In this document: in pieces, positions 1 to 9,681 of the stretch
Numbering within the stretch: the first letter of the stretch is position 1
Layout of the letters: each line of letters starts with the position of its first letter
Assembly: GCF_000286075.1 (NCBI RefSeq)
Contig: NZ_AJTZ01000005.1
Coordinates: forward strand, 682,001-746,000
Length of the DNA: 64,000 bases
Direction of reading: 5' to 3'
DNA from: Streptococcus ratti FA-1 = DSM 20564
GTDB lineage: Bacteria; Bacillota; Bacilli; Lactobacillales; Streptococcaceae
Notes under the pieces: generated by a model
Database searches by the model: none
What the model was told of the DNA's origin: nothing
The model's input: only the letters and a program-made list of their open reading frames with translations
Program-made: the position numbers and the translations under genes

Positions 1-850
1 CGATGTAGCGTGCTGACAAGTTAAAGATAAGGATAAAAATAAGTAAAACTGCTGCACTGCCTTCAGATACTTTGGTAGCATCCGGAATTGTTCCTTCACT
101 GTTAACCTTCCAAATATGAACAGCCAAGGTTTCAGCCTGACGGAAAATGGAAATCGGACTCGTTGTACTAAGCGGATTCCAGTTTCCCCAATCCAGAGCC
201 GGTGCAGATTGACCTGCTGTATAAATCAGTGCTGCTGCTTCCCCGAAAATACGGCCGGAAGCAAGCACAATACCGGTCACAATTCCCGGAAGTGCTTCCG
301 GAATAACCACATGAATCACGGTTTCCCAGCGTGAAATACCCAAAGCAAGGCCAGCCTCGCGCTGCGTATGATGGACATTTCGCAAACTGTCTTCGATATT
401 ACGCGTCATCTGCGGTAAATTGAAAACAGTCAGCGCCAGAGCACCTGAAATAATGGAAAAGCCGTATTGAAATTGAACAACAAAGATGAGATAACCAAAA
501 AGACCAACAACCACAGACGGCAGAGAAGACAAGATTTCAATACAGGTACGGATAAAATCTGTCAAGCGGCCCTTTCTAGCATACTCAGACAAATAAATAC
601 CAGCTCCCATAGACAAAGGGATAGAGATAATCAGTGTTACGACTAAAAGAAAGAAGGAATTATAAAGCTGAATGCCGATGCCCCCGCCAGCTTCATAGGA
701 AGAGGAGCTGCCTGTCAGAAAGTGCCAATCAATGCTGGGAATTCCCCGGACAAGAATAAAAAGCAAGAGCAATGCCAAAATGGCAATAATAATACCAGCA
801 ATGGTATACAAAATACCAGTAACTAATTTATCCAGTTTTTTAGCGTGCAT
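1..850 (-). CDS. pstA: Phosphate ABC transporter permease PstA (3' end outside window)
   Basis: Inner-membrane permease that pairs with PstC in the high-affinity phosphate importer. The frame opens at ATG 850 (MHAKKLDKLV...) and stays open to base 1, giving 283 codons, so the C-terminus lies outside the window. Several membrane segments are visible, and the permease EAA loop is present (EAGLALGISRWETV followed by GRIFGEAAALIYTAG). The start overlaps the pstC stop by 11 bases, which suggests translational coupling in pstS-pstC-pstA. pstB and phoU would be expected beyond the window edge. It has no listed complete frame only because it is cut. Confidence 0.95.
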   Translation of the reverse strand, partial: MHAKKLDKLVTGILYTIAGIIIAILALLLLFILVRGIPSIDWHFLTGSSSSYEAGGGIGIQLYNSFFLLVVTLIISIPLSMGAGIYLSEYARKGRLTDFIRTCIEILSSLPSVVVGLFGYLIFVVQFQYGFSIISGALALTVFNLPQMTRNIEDSLRNVHHTQREAGLALGISRWETVIHVVIPEALPGIVTGIVLASGRIFGEAAALIYTAGQSAPALDWGNWNPLSTTSPISIFRQAETLAVHIWKVNSEGTIPDATKVSEGSAAVLLIFILIFNLSARYI

Positions 851-1775
851 AATTTTTCTTACCTTCCCTTGTAATAAATTTCATCAGCATATTGAAAGCC
901 AAACTCATAATCAGAAGGACTAAGGCCAGTGACCAAAGAACATTATTTTGGACGGTTCCCATAACTGTATTTCCAATTCCCATTGTCAAGACAGAAGTCA
1001 GGGTTGCTGCAGGTGTTGTCAGAGAAGTTGGAATGACTGCTGAATTTCCGACAACCATCTGAATTGCCAATGCTTCACCAAAAGCACGGGCCATCCCAAA
1101 AACAACCGCTGTAAAGATACCTGGTCTTGCCGCATTTAAAATAACACGCCAAATGGTTTGCCAGCGAGTTGCCCCCATAGCAAGACTGGCTTCCTTGTAG
1201 TGTCTTGGAACAGCTTTTAGACTGTCAACAGTCATAAAGGTTACAGTCGGCAAAATCATAACGAACAGGACAAAGACCCCAGATAAGATACCAAATCCTG
1301 TACCGCCAAATAAGGTTCTGACAAAAGGCACAACAATCTGCAGACCAATAAATCCATAAACAACCGATGGAATCCCAACAAGCAGCTCAACAACAGGCTG
1401 AAGAATTTTAGCACCGTATTTAGGTGAAATTTCAGTCATAAAAACTGCAGCTCCAATGGCAAAAGGGGTTGCAATCAAAGCTGATAAAATGGTAACAATG
1501 AAAGACCCTAATATCATCGGCAGAGCTCCTAGCAAGGGTTTGCCGTCCGGTCCTTTAACATTAGGCTGCCACTCTTTTCCAAAAAGAAATTTGAAAGGAT
1601 TGATTTTATCTACAAAGAAGGTTGACAGTCCCTTTTGAGCAACAAAAATGAGAATCATTGCAACGATAAGCACAATTAAAGCCAAACAGCAAAAGGTAAT
1701 TGTCTTACCAAATTTTTCTAAACGAGAATTTTTAGAAGGTGAGGTCAGCTTTTTAATCAGTTCTTGATTTTTCAT
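840..1775 (-). CDS. pstC: Phosphate ABC transporter permease PstC
   Basis: Permease of the phosphate importer, 311 aa from ATG 1775, which has GGAGG six bases upstream. An in-frame ATG at 1814 would add 13 residues but has no ribosome site. A first membrane span (about residues 27-50) precedes a loop containing the FLFGKEWQPN segment typical of PstC. The EAA loop reads EASLAMGATRWQTIWRV and is followed by GMARAFGEALAIQMVVG. It lies 95 bases downstream of pstS behind a hairpin and overlaps pstA. Confidence 0.96.
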   Translation of the reverse strand: MKNQELIKKLTSPSKNSRLEKFGKTITFCCLALIVLIVAMILIFVAQKGLSTFFVDKINPFKFLFGKEWQPNVKGPDGKPLLGALPMILGSFIVTILSALIATPFAIGAAVFMTEISPKYGAKILQPVVELLVGIPSVVYGFIGLQIVVPFVRTLFGGTGFGILSGVFVLFVMILPTVTFMTVDSLKAVPRHYKEASLAMGATRWQTIWRVILNAARPGIFTAVVFGMARAFGEALAIQMVVGNSAVIPTSLTTPAATLTSVLTMGIGNTVMGTVQNNVLWSLALVLLIMSLAFNMLMKFITREGKKNYAR

Positions 1776-1815
1776 GATTCCTCCATATATCAAGATAAGA
1801 ACTTTGAAAAGCAAT

Positions 1816-1849
1816 AAAAGCAGCTGAACCAGTCAGCTAAGTAGCTTTT
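1816..1849 (-). promoter_or_regulatory. Intercistronic hairpin between pstS and pstC
   Basis: On the minus strand AAAAGC ... AGCTGA-CTGG-TCAGCT-GCTTTTATT forms a two-part stem ending in a short U-rich run. It sits in the 95-base pstS-pstC gap. In binding-protein operons such a hairpin usually makes the first gene more abundant, by partial termination or by blocking 3' decay. The stem is seen directly; the role is inferred. Confidence 0.5.
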
Positions 1850-1870
1850 ATCCCTTTCACTTGTATATCA

Positions 1871-2734
1871 TTATTTAGCCGTTACAGTGCCGTCTGCACT
1901 CTTAACAACTTTCATATCATTAACAGAAATATAACCCATTCGAGGAACGATGCTCTTTTGCACCTTGTCACCCATCATGAAGTCCAAAAATTCTTTGGTT
2001 AAACCTTTGGCTTTCCCTTTGGTATACATGTGCTCATAAGACCAAAGCGGCCAGTCGTTAGTTGTTACATTTTTTACGGTTGGCTTAAAACCATTTAATT
2101 TTAAAGATTTTACTGAGTTATCGACGTAGGCAAAGGCCAGATAAGAAATTGCACCCGGAGTCTGTGAAACAATCGACTTCACCATACCGTTGGAATCCTG
2201 CTCCTGGCTTTGCTTGGCGTCTTTTCCATCCATGATGACACTGTCAAAAGTCGCCCGAGAACCAGAGCTGGCAGCTCGGTTAATAATAGAAATTTCTAAA
2301 TCCTGACCGCCTACCTGTTTCCAGTTGGTATACTCACCGGTAAAAATTTTTTGCAGCTGTTCAACAGTTAAATTAGAAACCTTAACTTTTTTGTTTACAA
2401 TAACAGCAAGTCCGGCAACCGCAACCTGATGGTCAACCAGTTCTTTGGCATCGATGCCGTCTTTTTCTTCAGCAAAAAGATCACTGTTGCCAATCTGAAC
2501 AGCGCCTGACTGTACTTGCGAAAGCCCTGTACCAGAACCGCCGCCTTGAACATTGATAGTTTTACCTAAATGAGACTGAGCAAACTCATCCGAGGAAGCC
2601 TCTACCAATGGCTGCAAGGCTGTTGAGCCAACACTGGTGATTGACTGTCCCTTATCAATCCAGCTGGAACAGGCCGCTAGAGCCAGACTGGCCGCAGCCA
2701 GTACCAAAGATAAAACTATTTTTTTCTTTCTCAT
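1871..2734 (-). CDS. pstS: Phosphate-binding lipoprotein PstS
   Basis: Extracytoplasmic phosphate receptor, 287 aa, first gene of pstS-pstC-pstA. The N-terminus is a lipoprotein signal (MRKKK..., lipobox LAAC with Cys22). Phosphate-site sequences are visible: [29 protein letters not shown] and [15 protein letters not shown]. The length is normal for the family. A -10 hexamer TATAAT lies just upstream. Confidence 0.96.
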   Translation of the reverse strand: MRKKKIVLSLVLAAASLALAACSSWIDKGQSITSVGSTALQPLVEASSDEFAQSHLGKTINVQGGGSGTGLSQVQSGAVQIGNSDLFAEEKDGIDAKELVDHQVAVAGLAVIVNKKVKVSNLTVEQLQKIFTGEYTNWKQVGGQDLEISIINRAASSGSRATFDSVIMDGKDAKQSQEQDSNGMVKSIVSQTPGAISYLAFAYVDNSVKSLKLNGFKPTVKNVTTNDWPLWSYEHMYTKGKAKGLTKEFLDFMMGDKVQKSIVPRMGYISVNDMKVVKSADGTVTAK

Positions 2735-2758
2735 TTACTTGCTTTCCTTTCCTAATCA

Positions 2759-2791
2759 ATTATAACAATAAAATAAATGAAACGGTTTGCA
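2759..2791 (-). promoter_or_regulatory. pstS promoter region with cre-like sequence
   Basis: On the minus strand TATAAT (2764-2759) lies 24 bases before the pstS start, and no good -35 is present, as expected for an activated promoter. Immediately upstream is TGAAACGGTTTGCA (either strand, 2778-2791), one mismatch from the CcpA cre consensus TGNAANCGNWNNCA. I could not identify convincing PhoP direct repeats by eye. CcpA control is only a suggestion. Confidence 0.35.
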
Positions 2792-2826
2792 ATTGTAAAA
2801 TTTTTTTAAAATGTATTCTATAACAT

Positions 2827-4140
2827 TTACACTTGAAAACGAAGTCCCTTAGGAAAATAATTCTTTAACGTATTGCCTGTGACCTTGGCAAAACCTAGGC
2901 CATTCCCGTTTATGAGAATTTGATACCAGCCCTTTTCATAATCCTTAGAGAGAGGCAGGACATTTCCAGAAGCATAAACCTTAAACTGTTCTACATCAAT
3001 TTCAATAGACTGTACTACTTCACTTTTTCTTAAAGCCAGTCCCAAGGCAAAAGACGGTTCAAACCGATCCTTCTTGAAGGTTCCTAAATGCAGGCCGTTT
3101 CTGGCGATCTTCAGCTTGGAGAGAGCTGGCAGTTCCTGCGGCAGCAAATAAAGCTGGCTGCCAAAGGTTTGATAGATTCCCTCTAATCTGACTTTAAGGT
3201 GTTTATTAGCAAAATCCTTCCAGAGCTTTTCCTGCTCTTTTTTTAAATGACTTTTAGCGGCTTTTGCCAGAACAGATGGCTGAGCCGGCCGTTTATCCTG
3301 AAGCTTGGCTACAAACTGTCCTTCCCCTTTAAAACGATGAGGATACATCCGTGCTGCTTCTGGCATATCAATACCTTCGGTCATACCGTTGACCTTGGGA
3401 ACGTCTGCCAGCTCCAAATAATCATACTCTGACAGCAGCCAATTGACAATATCCTCGTTTTCTTCCGGAGCCCAAGTACAGGTTGAATAAACTAGGCTGC
3501 CGCCCTGAGCCAGCATTTTCACAGCTTCTTGCAGAATTTCCTTCTGAAGCTCAGCACATTCTGCCGGATAATCCTCATGCCAATATTGCATGGCAGCTGG
3601 ATCTTTTCGGAACATTCCTTCGCCTGAACACGGAGCGTCTAAAACAATAAGATCAAAATAATGTTCAAAGGTTTGAGCTAGATTTTTTGGGCTCTCATTG
3701 GTAACAATGACATTTCTGGCACCAAAGCGCTCTACATTTTCCACAAGAACCTTGCTGCGTTTTTTAGAAATCTCATTGCTCACCAAAATTCCTGTATTGT
3801 CCAGATAAGAAAGCAGGTGAGTGGTTTTCCCTCCCGGAGCTGCCGCTAAATCAAGCACTTTCATTCCCTTTGCAGGAGCTGCAACCTGAGCAACCATCTG
3901 AGCAGCTGGCTCTTGAGAATAAACTAAACCTGAGACATGCTCTGCAGACCTGCCCGAAACCTTGCCATAATGCCCCCAGTCTGTGTTAGGAATCGGATTT
4001 CCAAATGAAAGCTGAGTGCCTTTTAAAGGGTTGACTCGAAAAGCAGCTATGGCTTCTTCTTTGAAACTGGCAAAAAAGTCTTCAGCCTCGCTTCCCAAAA
4101 TAGTGCAATATTTTTCTACAAATTTTTCAGGTAATGACAT
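2827..4140 (-). CDS. RsmF/NSUN-type RNA (cytosine-5-)-methyltransferase
   Basis: SAM-dependent RNA m5C methyltransferase of the NOL1/NOP2/Sun family, 437 aa. The SAM-binding motif is LDLAAAPGGKTTHL (about residues 96-109). The two catalytic cysteines lie in DAPCSGEGMFRKD and YSTCTWAPEENE. A C-terminal RsmF-like domain (about 290-437) follows, as in Gram-positive members of about 430-450 aa. The target is presumably 16S rRNA, but the exact nucleotide cannot be told from sequence. It is the last gene of the cluster spxA/UPF0223/inositol phosphatase/this gene. Confidence 0.9.
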   Translation of the reverse strand: MSLPEKFVEKYCTILGSEAEDFFASFKEEAIAAFRVNPLKGTQLSFGNPIPNTDWGHYGKVSGRSAEHVSGLVYSQEPAAQMVAQVAAPAKGMKVLDLAAAPGGKTTHLLSYLDNTGILVSNEISKKRSKVLVENVERFGARNVIVTNESPKNLAQTFEHYFDLIVLDAPCSGEGMFRKDPAAMQYWHEDYPAECAELQKEILQEAVKMLAQGGSLVYSTCTWAPEENEDIVNWLLSEYDYLELADVPKVNGMTEGIDMPEAARMYPHRFKGEGQFVAKLQDKRPAQPSVLAKAAKSHLKKEQEKLWKDFANKHLKVRLEGIYQTFGSQLYLLPQELPALSKLKIARNGLHLGTFKKDRFEPSFALGLALRKSEVVQSIEIDVEQFKVYASGNVLPLSKDYEKGWYQILINGNGLGFAKVTGNTLKNYFPKGLRFQV

Positions 4141-4193
4141 ATTAACGATTTATCTTGTTTATATTAAAAAGAAATAGTCTGTTCTACAGCATA

Positions 4194-4952
4194 TTATTTA
4201 ATATATTTTTGGATTTCTTTTAATTTAGCTTGTGGGACAAACATGATCATCTGCCGAGTTTTATAGTCGGGCTTGTGACCACACAGATCAAGAACAATAT
4301 AGCCCAGCTTTTCTCCCATGATACTGCCTGCAGCATAGTCCCAAGGAGCAATGTTAGAAAAGTAAGCAATAAAACGTCCTTCCAAGACGCGGCAAATACT
4401 GAGCCCAGCACTGCCAATCCCGCGAATTCCCAAGGTGCGGCGTCCTAAATCAGCTATCCCCATAACATTTTGAGCACACATGGCACTGTTGCCGCCGATT
4501 AAAGAACGCCTCAAAGGTCTGTCATGAAAAGAAGGCAGGGATTTTCCGTTTGCGGTCACGTCAAATTGGCCGCCGCCGCTGTAAAGAATATCGTTCATGA
4601 CATCGTAAATGAGACCAAACTGACCAACACTGTTTTCATAATAAGCGATCATAACAGCAAAATCGCAGCCTTGAACAATAAAATTGACCGTTCCATCAAT
4701 CGGATCCAAAACCCAGACAGAGCCATCGTCGATATCTGATACAAGACCGTCCTCTTCTGCAAAGAAATGGTCTTCCGGATAAGCGCTGTGAATTCGTTTG
4801 ACCATCAATTCCTGAACTGCCTTATCTAAATCAGTAACCAGATCATCAAAGCCTGACTTTTCTTCAATCACCAAATTATGTGTCATATTATCACGAATAT
4901 AGCGCCCTGCTTCATAAATCAGTTCTTTTGCAAATTGAAATTTAGTTTCCAA
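4194..4952 (-). CDS. Inositol monophosphatase family protein (TTG start)
   Basis: Mg-dependent sugar/inositol phosphate phosphatase, 252 aa from the preferred TTG start at 4952 ([16 protein letters not shown]). GAAAGGA stands about ten bases upstream, and this start gives the usual family length of about 250. An ATG at 5069 would add 39 basic residues read from inside the UPF0223 gene and is unlikely. Metal-site motifs are present: [13 protein letters not shown] and [16 protein letters not shown]. The start overlaps the UPF0223 stop by 11 bases. The substrate is not determined by sequence. Confidence 0.85.
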   Translation of the reverse strand: METKFQFAKELIYEAGRYIRDNMTHNLVIEEKSGFDDLVTDLDKAVQELMVKRIHSAYPEDHFFAEEDGLVSDIDDGSVWVLDPIDGTVNFIVQGCDFAVMIAYYENSVGQFGLIYDVMNDILYSGGGQFDVTANGKSLPSFHDRPLRRSLIGGNSAMCAQNVMGIADLGRRTLGIRGIGSAGLSICRVLEGRFIAYFSNIAPWDYAAGSIMGEKLGYIVLDLCGHKPDYKTRQMIMFVPQAKLKEIQKYIK

Positions 4953-5220
4953 GGGAGATAAATCCTTTCTCTTTAGCCTTTGCTGCCTGGACTGCACGGT
5001 AGACTGAATAGCCGCTGACCCTTTCAAACTCACGGTCAATTTGCTTTTCCTGTGATTTACTGACGACAACAGTCTTATATTTCCTGTAGCCTTCTAAAAG
5101 ACGACTTACCTCAGCTTTGCTTTCGTAAGCCTTCTCGACTAGATTTAAAAAAGAAAGCACTGAGGCTATTTCTTCAGTGCTCCACGATAAATCTAAAGGA
5201 TAAGAATAGTTTTTACTCAT
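4942..5220 (-). CDS. UPF0223 family protein
   Basis: Small conserved protein of 92 aa starting [22 protein letters not shown] at ATG 5220. A longer reading from 5337 would simply run through the spx gene in another frame. UPF0223 proteins are small helical proteins of unknown function found through the Firmicutes. The start overlaps the spxA stop by 8 bases and its stop overlaps the phosphatase start by 11, so spxA, this gene and the phosphatase are tightly coupled. Confidence 0.88.
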   Translation of the reverse strand: MSKNYSYPLDLSWSTEEIASVLSFLNLVEKAYESKAEVSRLLEGYRKYKTVVVSKSQEKQIDREFERVSGYSVYRAVQAAKAKEKGFISLGN

Positions 5221-5626
5221 CTTCTTCCTCAGTTTCTGCTTTAATCGTTGCCTGACGCAGTTCTTGCTTGCGGTAATCTCGTGGTAAAAAAGCCCGAATT
5301 TCATCTTCATTAAAGCCAATCTGCATACGCTTATCATCCATAATAATCGGACGGCGAAGCAGGCTGGGATTTTTTGAAATAAGGTTGATTAGCTCAGAGA
5401 CAGACAATTCATCCACATCAATATCTAATTTTTGAAAAACTTTTGAACGGGTTGAAATGATGTCTTCGGTTCCATTCTCGGTATAAGAGAGAATCTTCAG
5501 TAAATCATCGCGGTTCAGAGGACTCGTGATGATATTATGCTCTCGAAAGGCAACATCGTGTTTATTTAACCAAGCCCTTGCCTTACGGCAGCTTGTACAG
5601 CTAGGTGATAAAAATAAGGTAACCAT
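5213..5626 (-). CDS. spxA1: Redox-responsive RNA polymerase-binding regulator Spx (SpxA1 type)
   Basis: ArsC-fold regulator, 137 aa, that binds the alpha C-terminal domain of RNA polymerase and activates thiol-stress genes. The redox switch CTSC (Cys10-Cys13) and the RPI motif ([17 protein letters not shown]) used by Spx are present. The ribosome site GGGGTAGG precedes ATG 5626. Its position beside ribF-truB matches SpxA1 of S. mutans as I remember it; streptococci carry a second paralog elsewhere. The acidic tail (ETEEEDE) overlaps the next gene. Confidence 0.93.
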   Translation of the reverse strand: MVTLFLSPSCTSCRKARAWLNKHDVAFREHNIITSPLNRDDLLKILSYTENGTEDIISTRSKVFQKLDIDVDELSVSELINLISKNPSLLRRPIIMDDKRMQIGFNEDEIRAFLPRDYRKQELRQATIKAETEEEDE

Positions 5627-5682
5627 ATCCTACCCCTTTATTCATACTTGCCTTTTATTATACAGGATTTTAAGTAACTTGG

Positions 5683-6603
5683 CTATGCTTTTCCCCAATT
5701 TAAGGCAAATTCTTTATCCATTTTAAGCTGGTTAACTAAATCATCAATGCCATTAAACTTGACCATTTCGCGAATTTTATCCAGCCATAAAATTTCAATT
5801 GTTTCGCCGTAGATGTTTCCGTCAAAATCAAAAATATTGGCTTCTAAGCGCAGCTCTGTCCCGCCAAAGGTAATATTTTTGCCAACGCTGGTCATTGAAC
5901 GATAGCGTTTCTCGCCCACCAAGACATCAGTCACATAAACACCGTCTGCCGGCAAATAGGTCCGATCAATAGGCGCTAGATTGGCCGTTGGAAATCCTAT
6001 CGTCCGGCCTCTGGCATCACCGTGAACAACAATTCCTCTTGTTGAAAACTCGTAACCTAAAAGCTGGTTAACCTGAGCAACATCTCCCTGATCGATTAGC
6101 TGACAGACGCGGGTCGAGCTGATTTTTTCCTGCTTATGCTGGACCTCAGCTACTGTAACAACCTGTCCGGAAAAATTGCGCTTAAGGTAGTCAGAATCTG
6201 TTTTATTATGACCAAACTTATAGTCAAAGCCGACAACAATAGCTTTTGCTTTCAGAGCTTGAATATAGCCATCGATAAAATCATCAGAACTGGTTTTGGC
6301 AAAAGCTGAAGTGAAATCTATCAAATAAAGATCATCAACACCATACTCTGCAAATTTGGCGTAACGTTTTTCCGGATAATTGATATGATTAAGCAGCTCC
6401 GGACTGAAACGCGAGAAAGCTAGCTGGGGAGATTCAGGAAAAGTAAGCACAACAATTTTTAAATTTTCTTTATCCGCCAGTATTTTCGCCTCTTCAAAAA
6501 GTTTTCTGTGTCCCTTATGAAGAGCATCAAAATAACCTAGAACTAGGACTGACGGTTCTTTTCGGCAAATGTCCCGATGGCTGCGAATTCTAAATATATT
6601 CAT
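5683..6603 (-). CDS. ribF: Bifunctional riboflavin kinase / FAD synthetase
   Basis: Makes FMN from riboflavin and FAD from FMN, 306 aa. The N-terminal nucleotidyltransferase domain (about 1-185) has the GYFDALHKGHRKLF and ISSTR motifs. The C-terminal kinase domain (about 190-300) has GRTIGFPTANL and the VLWL-type end region. It lies 27 bases after truB on the same strand, the usual truB-ribF order in streptococci. Confidence 0.95.
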   Translation of the reverse strand: MNIFRIRSHRDICRKEPSVLVLGYFDALHKGHRKLFEEAKILADKENLKIVVLTFPESPQLAFSRFSPELLNHINYPEKRYAKFAEYGVDDLYLIDFTSAFAKTSSDDFIDGYIQALKAKAIVVGFDYKFGHNKTDSDYLKRNFSGQVVTVAEVQHKQEKISSTRVCQLIDQGDVAQVNQLLGYEFSTRGIVVHGDARGRTIGFPTANLAPIDRTYLPADGVYVTDVLVGEKRYRSMTSVGKNITFGGTELRLEANIFDFDGNIYGETIEILWLDKIREMVKFNGIDDLVNQLKMDKEFALNWGKA

Positions 6604-6630
6604 CTTCTATTATCTTTCTAAAGCATCATT

Positions 6631-7512
6631 TTACAGAAAAACTTTTTTGGGCTGATACAAAGCTCCTCGTTTTTCTAAAACAGCAACAAGCTTCTTTTCA
6701 TCAAAAGCGGCCAGCAGCGCATCTTTTTGGAATAAGGTAATTTGTCGGCCGAAGGAAATCTCATGGACCTGTTCTTTACTCAGTTCTGCCCGCGGCAGAG
6801 ACAGTACTCCGTATTCAATCGGTAAGATAAAGGAAAAATCACCCGCTGCCGTCTTTTCTGCAACCTCATTTAAGCTTAAAGCATCCTCCAATTTTAAACC
6901 AGCTGCAGCGGTCCTTTCAAGGAAAGACATATGGCTGGCATAGCCGAGTCTGGCTCCTAAATCAACTGCTAAGGTTCTAACATAGGTTCCCTTGCTGCAA
7001 GAAACTCGAAAATCAAAACGACAGCAATCATCCTCAAACATTAAATGGCTGGTCCGTTTAAAATCATAAATCATGACTTGACGCTGAGGACGTTCTACTG
7101 CCTGCCCTGCACGCGCATATTCGTATAATTTTTTCCCATTGACCTTAACAGCCGAATACATGGGGGGAGTCTGATTGATCTGGCCGACAAAAGCTGACAT
7201 AGCAGCATCGACATCTTCTGTTGTCAAATGCTTGTCAACTGGTGTTCTCTCAATAATATCGCCGCTAACATCTTCCGTCGCTGTCGAAAAGCCAAGGGTC
7301 ACCTGTCCCTCATAAACCTTGCCAGCTTCTGTCATGTATTCTAGAACCCGTGTGGCCTTGCCAACTGCAATGGGAAGAACTCCAACAACATCAGGGTCAA
7401 GCGTACCGCCATGGCCTATTTTCTTTTCATGAAGAATCTTACGAAGCTTAAAGACTGCATCATGTGAGGTCATTCCTGCTTCTTTTTTTAAATTGATAAT
7501 TCCTGAAATCAT
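6631..7512 (-). CDS. truB: tRNA pseudouridine-55 synthase TruB
   Basis: Isomerises U55 in the T-loop of tRNAs, 293 aa. The N-terminus [17 protein letters not shown] and the catalytic motif [23 protein letters not shown] (Asp in TLDPD) are clear, as is [14 protein letters not shown]. It is read with ribF. It is convergent with nothing and has only about 100 quiet bases between it and the upstream histidine kinase gene. Confidence 0.96.
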   Translation of the reverse strand: MISGIINLKKEAGMTSHDAVFKLRKILHEKKIGHGGTLDPDVVGVLPIAVGKATRVLEYMTEAGKVYEGQVTLGFSTATEDVSGDIIERTPVDKHLTTEDVDAAMSAFVGQINQTPPMYSAVKVNGKKLYEYARAGQAVERPQRQVMIYDFKRTSHLMFEDDCCRFDFRVSCSKGTYVRTLAVDLGARLGYASHMSFLERTAAAGLKLEDALSLNEVAEKTAAGDFSFILPIEYGVLSLPRAELSKEQVHEISFGRQITLFQKDALLAAFDEKKLVAVLEKRGALYQPKKVFL

Positions 7513-7616
7513 AACTTTTATTATAGCATAGATTAGCCAAGGATGGTTAATATAAAAGCTCTGTTTAGATATTAGCTAGCTGATCATAAAGATTTCTCTA
7601 TTACAAATGCTTATAT

Positions 7617-8927
7617 CTAAAATTTATCTGTTAAAGGTAAAACAACTGTCACTTTCAGACCTGGATGATTGTCCCAAAAGATAGTCTCACCCTTATGAAG
7701 TTTAATAATTTGCTTAGTGATAACTGTACCCATGCCATGTGTATCATAATTGCGGGATTTTTGATTGAGCTCTTGGACTTTTTTAGCACTAATAGAACCA
7801 TTGTCTGTGATTATCAGCTGCGCGTGGTCTCCAACCTGTTGTAAGTTGAGTTTCAGTTGTGGCGAGGTATTGTGCGTTAGGCTGTTGAGAAGAATATTGT
7901 TGATGGCGCGTGTCAGCAGCGTTTTATTACCCAAAACAGGAGTTGCTTCTTCTGGCAGTTTAAAACTCAAATCAATCCCTTCATAGTTATTGTAGAGATC
8001 AGCTATGATTTGTCTGAGGAGACCATTAAGGTCAAAACTGGTCATTTCCTGCTCAATATCTTGATTCTCCAGCAGATAGCTCATATTAAGGTTGGAGATG
8101 ATGTCCTCCATTTTATGAATATTAGCTTCGATTTGCTGAGTTTGATGACTGCGGCCTTGCAGAGTTTCAAGCTGGCTGGTGTAACCGAGCATGAGGGTCA
8201 GAGGGTTGCGCAGATCGTGACTGATACCGCGTATCCAATGGCTGCGCATTTCCTTGGTTTCAATCAAGAACTGCGAGGTCTGATTAAGAGCGGACTTGAT
8301 TTCAGACAGGTTGCCTTTTTCATTAAGGACAACAGGTCGGCTGTCAGACAAATCAGCAAGAGCTTGAGTGATTGGTTTGAATTCCTTACGCAGCCTCATT
8401 TGCGACCGTAGATAAATAGCCAATAAGGCTATGATCAGTCCCACAAAAATACCTGCAACCAGCTTTGCGATGCTAAAGAAATTTTGGACGTTGTAGTAGT
8501 TGGCAGGATATTTTTCAAAAGACCCCTTGGGATAGCCTAAGATGAGAACTTTTTCACCAACGACAAAGGTAAAAACAGGATAATCGTCCAAATACCAGCG
8601 TGACGAACGAGCCACATCTGCCATGCTGTAGTGGCGCTTAAGCTTGTCTGGTAAGCGGTAGGATTGTTCAATGTTCCCTTGCTCTGACAATAGCATAAGC
8701 CAGATTTTTTGCTTGTCTAGAACTTTCTTATTCTGAGTGGTTAGCTGTAACTGGCTATGACTGACCATTGTTTTGACGATAGCTGTCGGCTCTTCATGAC
8801 TGTTTTGCATGCTATCAATGATGTGATAGCTACCAAATAAAAAGATAAAAATGGCAGTCAGCCCCAGAAGAACCACTGTCGCAAAATAGGTCAGCAAAAC
8901 CTTAGAAAAATACTTAAAAGTCGTCAT
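7617..8927 (-). CDS. Sensor histidine kinase of a lantibiotic-resistance system (LcrS-like)
   Basis: Membrane sensor, 436 aa. TM1 is about residues 8-33, an extracellular region of about 115 residues follows, and TM2 is about 152-174. The dimerisation/phosphorylation motif is GISHDLRNPLTLMLGYTS with His237. N-box NNILLNSLTHN and a G-box (GMGTVITKQIIKLHKG) complete the ATPase domain. It abuts the response regulator gene (stop 8928, start 8927) and is divergent from an LctFEG-type ABC transporter. S. mutans LcrRS-LctFEG, which responds to class I bacteriocins, has this arrangement; the name by analogy is an inference. Confidence 0.88.
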   Translation of the reverse strand: MTTFKYFSKVLLTYFATVVLLGLTAIFIFLFGSYHIIDSMQNSHEEPTAIVKTMVSHSQLQLTTQNKKVLDKQKIWLMLLSEQGNIEQSYRLPDKLKRHYSMADVARSSRWYLDDYPVFTFVVGEKVLILGYPKGSFEKYPANYYNVQNFFSIAKLVAGIFVGLIIALLAIYLRSQMRLRKEFKPITQALADLSDSRPVVLNEKGNLSEIKSALNQTSQFLIETKEMRSHWIRGISHDLRNPLTLMLGYTSQLETLQGRSHQTQQIEANIHKMEDIISNLNMSYLLENQDIEQEMTSFDLNGLLRQIIADLYNNYEGIDLSFKLPEEATPVLGNKTLLTRAINNILLNSLTHNTSPQLKLNLQQVGDHAQLIITDNGSISAKKVQELNQKSRNYDTHGMGTVITKQIIKLHKGETIFWDNHPGLKVTVVLPLTDKF

Positions 8928-9617
8928 TTAATCCACCCGCAGCTGGTAGCCCAGCCCCTTAATAGTAATGAGGTGGACAGGTTTAGACGGATTAGCCTCT
9001 ATCTTCTGCCGCACCTTGCGGATATGAGCCATGAGCGTATTTTCATAACCTTGATAATTGTCGCCCCAAACCTTACTCAAGAGCTGGTCGAAGGTGACGA
9101 TTTTATTTTTGTGATTGTATAGCACCTTGAGTAGGCTGTATTCTTTAGCGGTTAGCGGAATTTCTTGGTCCTCTTTGAGAATGGCTGCGCGCTCAAAATC
9201 AATCTGACAACTATCTAATTGCACCACGTCATCTTGCGGCGGATAGCTGCGCTTGAGAATGGACAAGAGCCGTAGTTCTAGTTCCTTAGGACGAAAAGGT
9301 TTGACGATGTAGTCATCCGCTCCCAGCTCGAAACCTTGGTATTGTTTTTCAATGTCAGACACCGCAGACAGAAAGAGCACAGGCATGGCTGAGGTCTTCC
9401 GAATTTCTCTCAGCACCTCAAAACCAGAGCCGTCTGGTAACATAATATCCAAAATCGCCAAGTCAAAGGCTTCCCTTTCCAGAAGCTCTAGGGCTTCTTT
9501 TTTGCTGGCAGCCCGTGTCAAATGACTGAAACCAGCAATAGATAGACTTTCTGTGATCATGTCTAAAATCTCAGGATTGTCATCTAAGATGAGTAGTTTT
9601 CTCTCTTTTTCTTTCAT
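8928..9617 (-). CDS. OmpR/PhoB-family response regulator (LcrR-like)
   Basis: Response regulator, 229 aa. The receiver domain has acidic residues LDDN (11-14), phospho-acceptor Asp57 (AILDIMLPDGSG) and Lys in VKPFRPKEL. The C-terminal winged helix contains LTAKEYSLLKVL and MAHIRKVRQKIE, typical of OmpR/PhoB. It is the first gene of the regulator-kinase pair. The divergent promoter of the ABC transporter carries four TAAGG(A/T) direct repeats, the spacing expected for an OmpR-type dimer, so it probably activates the transporter. Confidence 0.9.
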   Translation of the reverse strand: MKEKERKLLILDDNPEILDMITESLSIAGFSHLTRAASKKEALELLEREAFDLAILDIMLPDGSGFEVLREIRKTSAMPVLFLSAVSDIEKQYQGFELGADDYIVKPFRPKELELRLLSILKRSYPPQDDVVQLDSCQIDFERAAILKEDQEIPLTAKEYSLLKVLYNHKNKIVTFDQLLSKVWGDNYQGYENTLMAHIRKVRQKIEANPSKPVHLITIKGLGYQLRVD

Positions 9618-9681
9618 ATCAGTTTACCTCAATCTTAGTATAGCATAATCAAAAAGCCCGCTCTGCCATTTTCCTAAAAAT

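Noticed and set aside
2778..2791. Definite CcpA site at pstS
   Set aside because: One mismatch at a central cre base; recorded only as cre-like.
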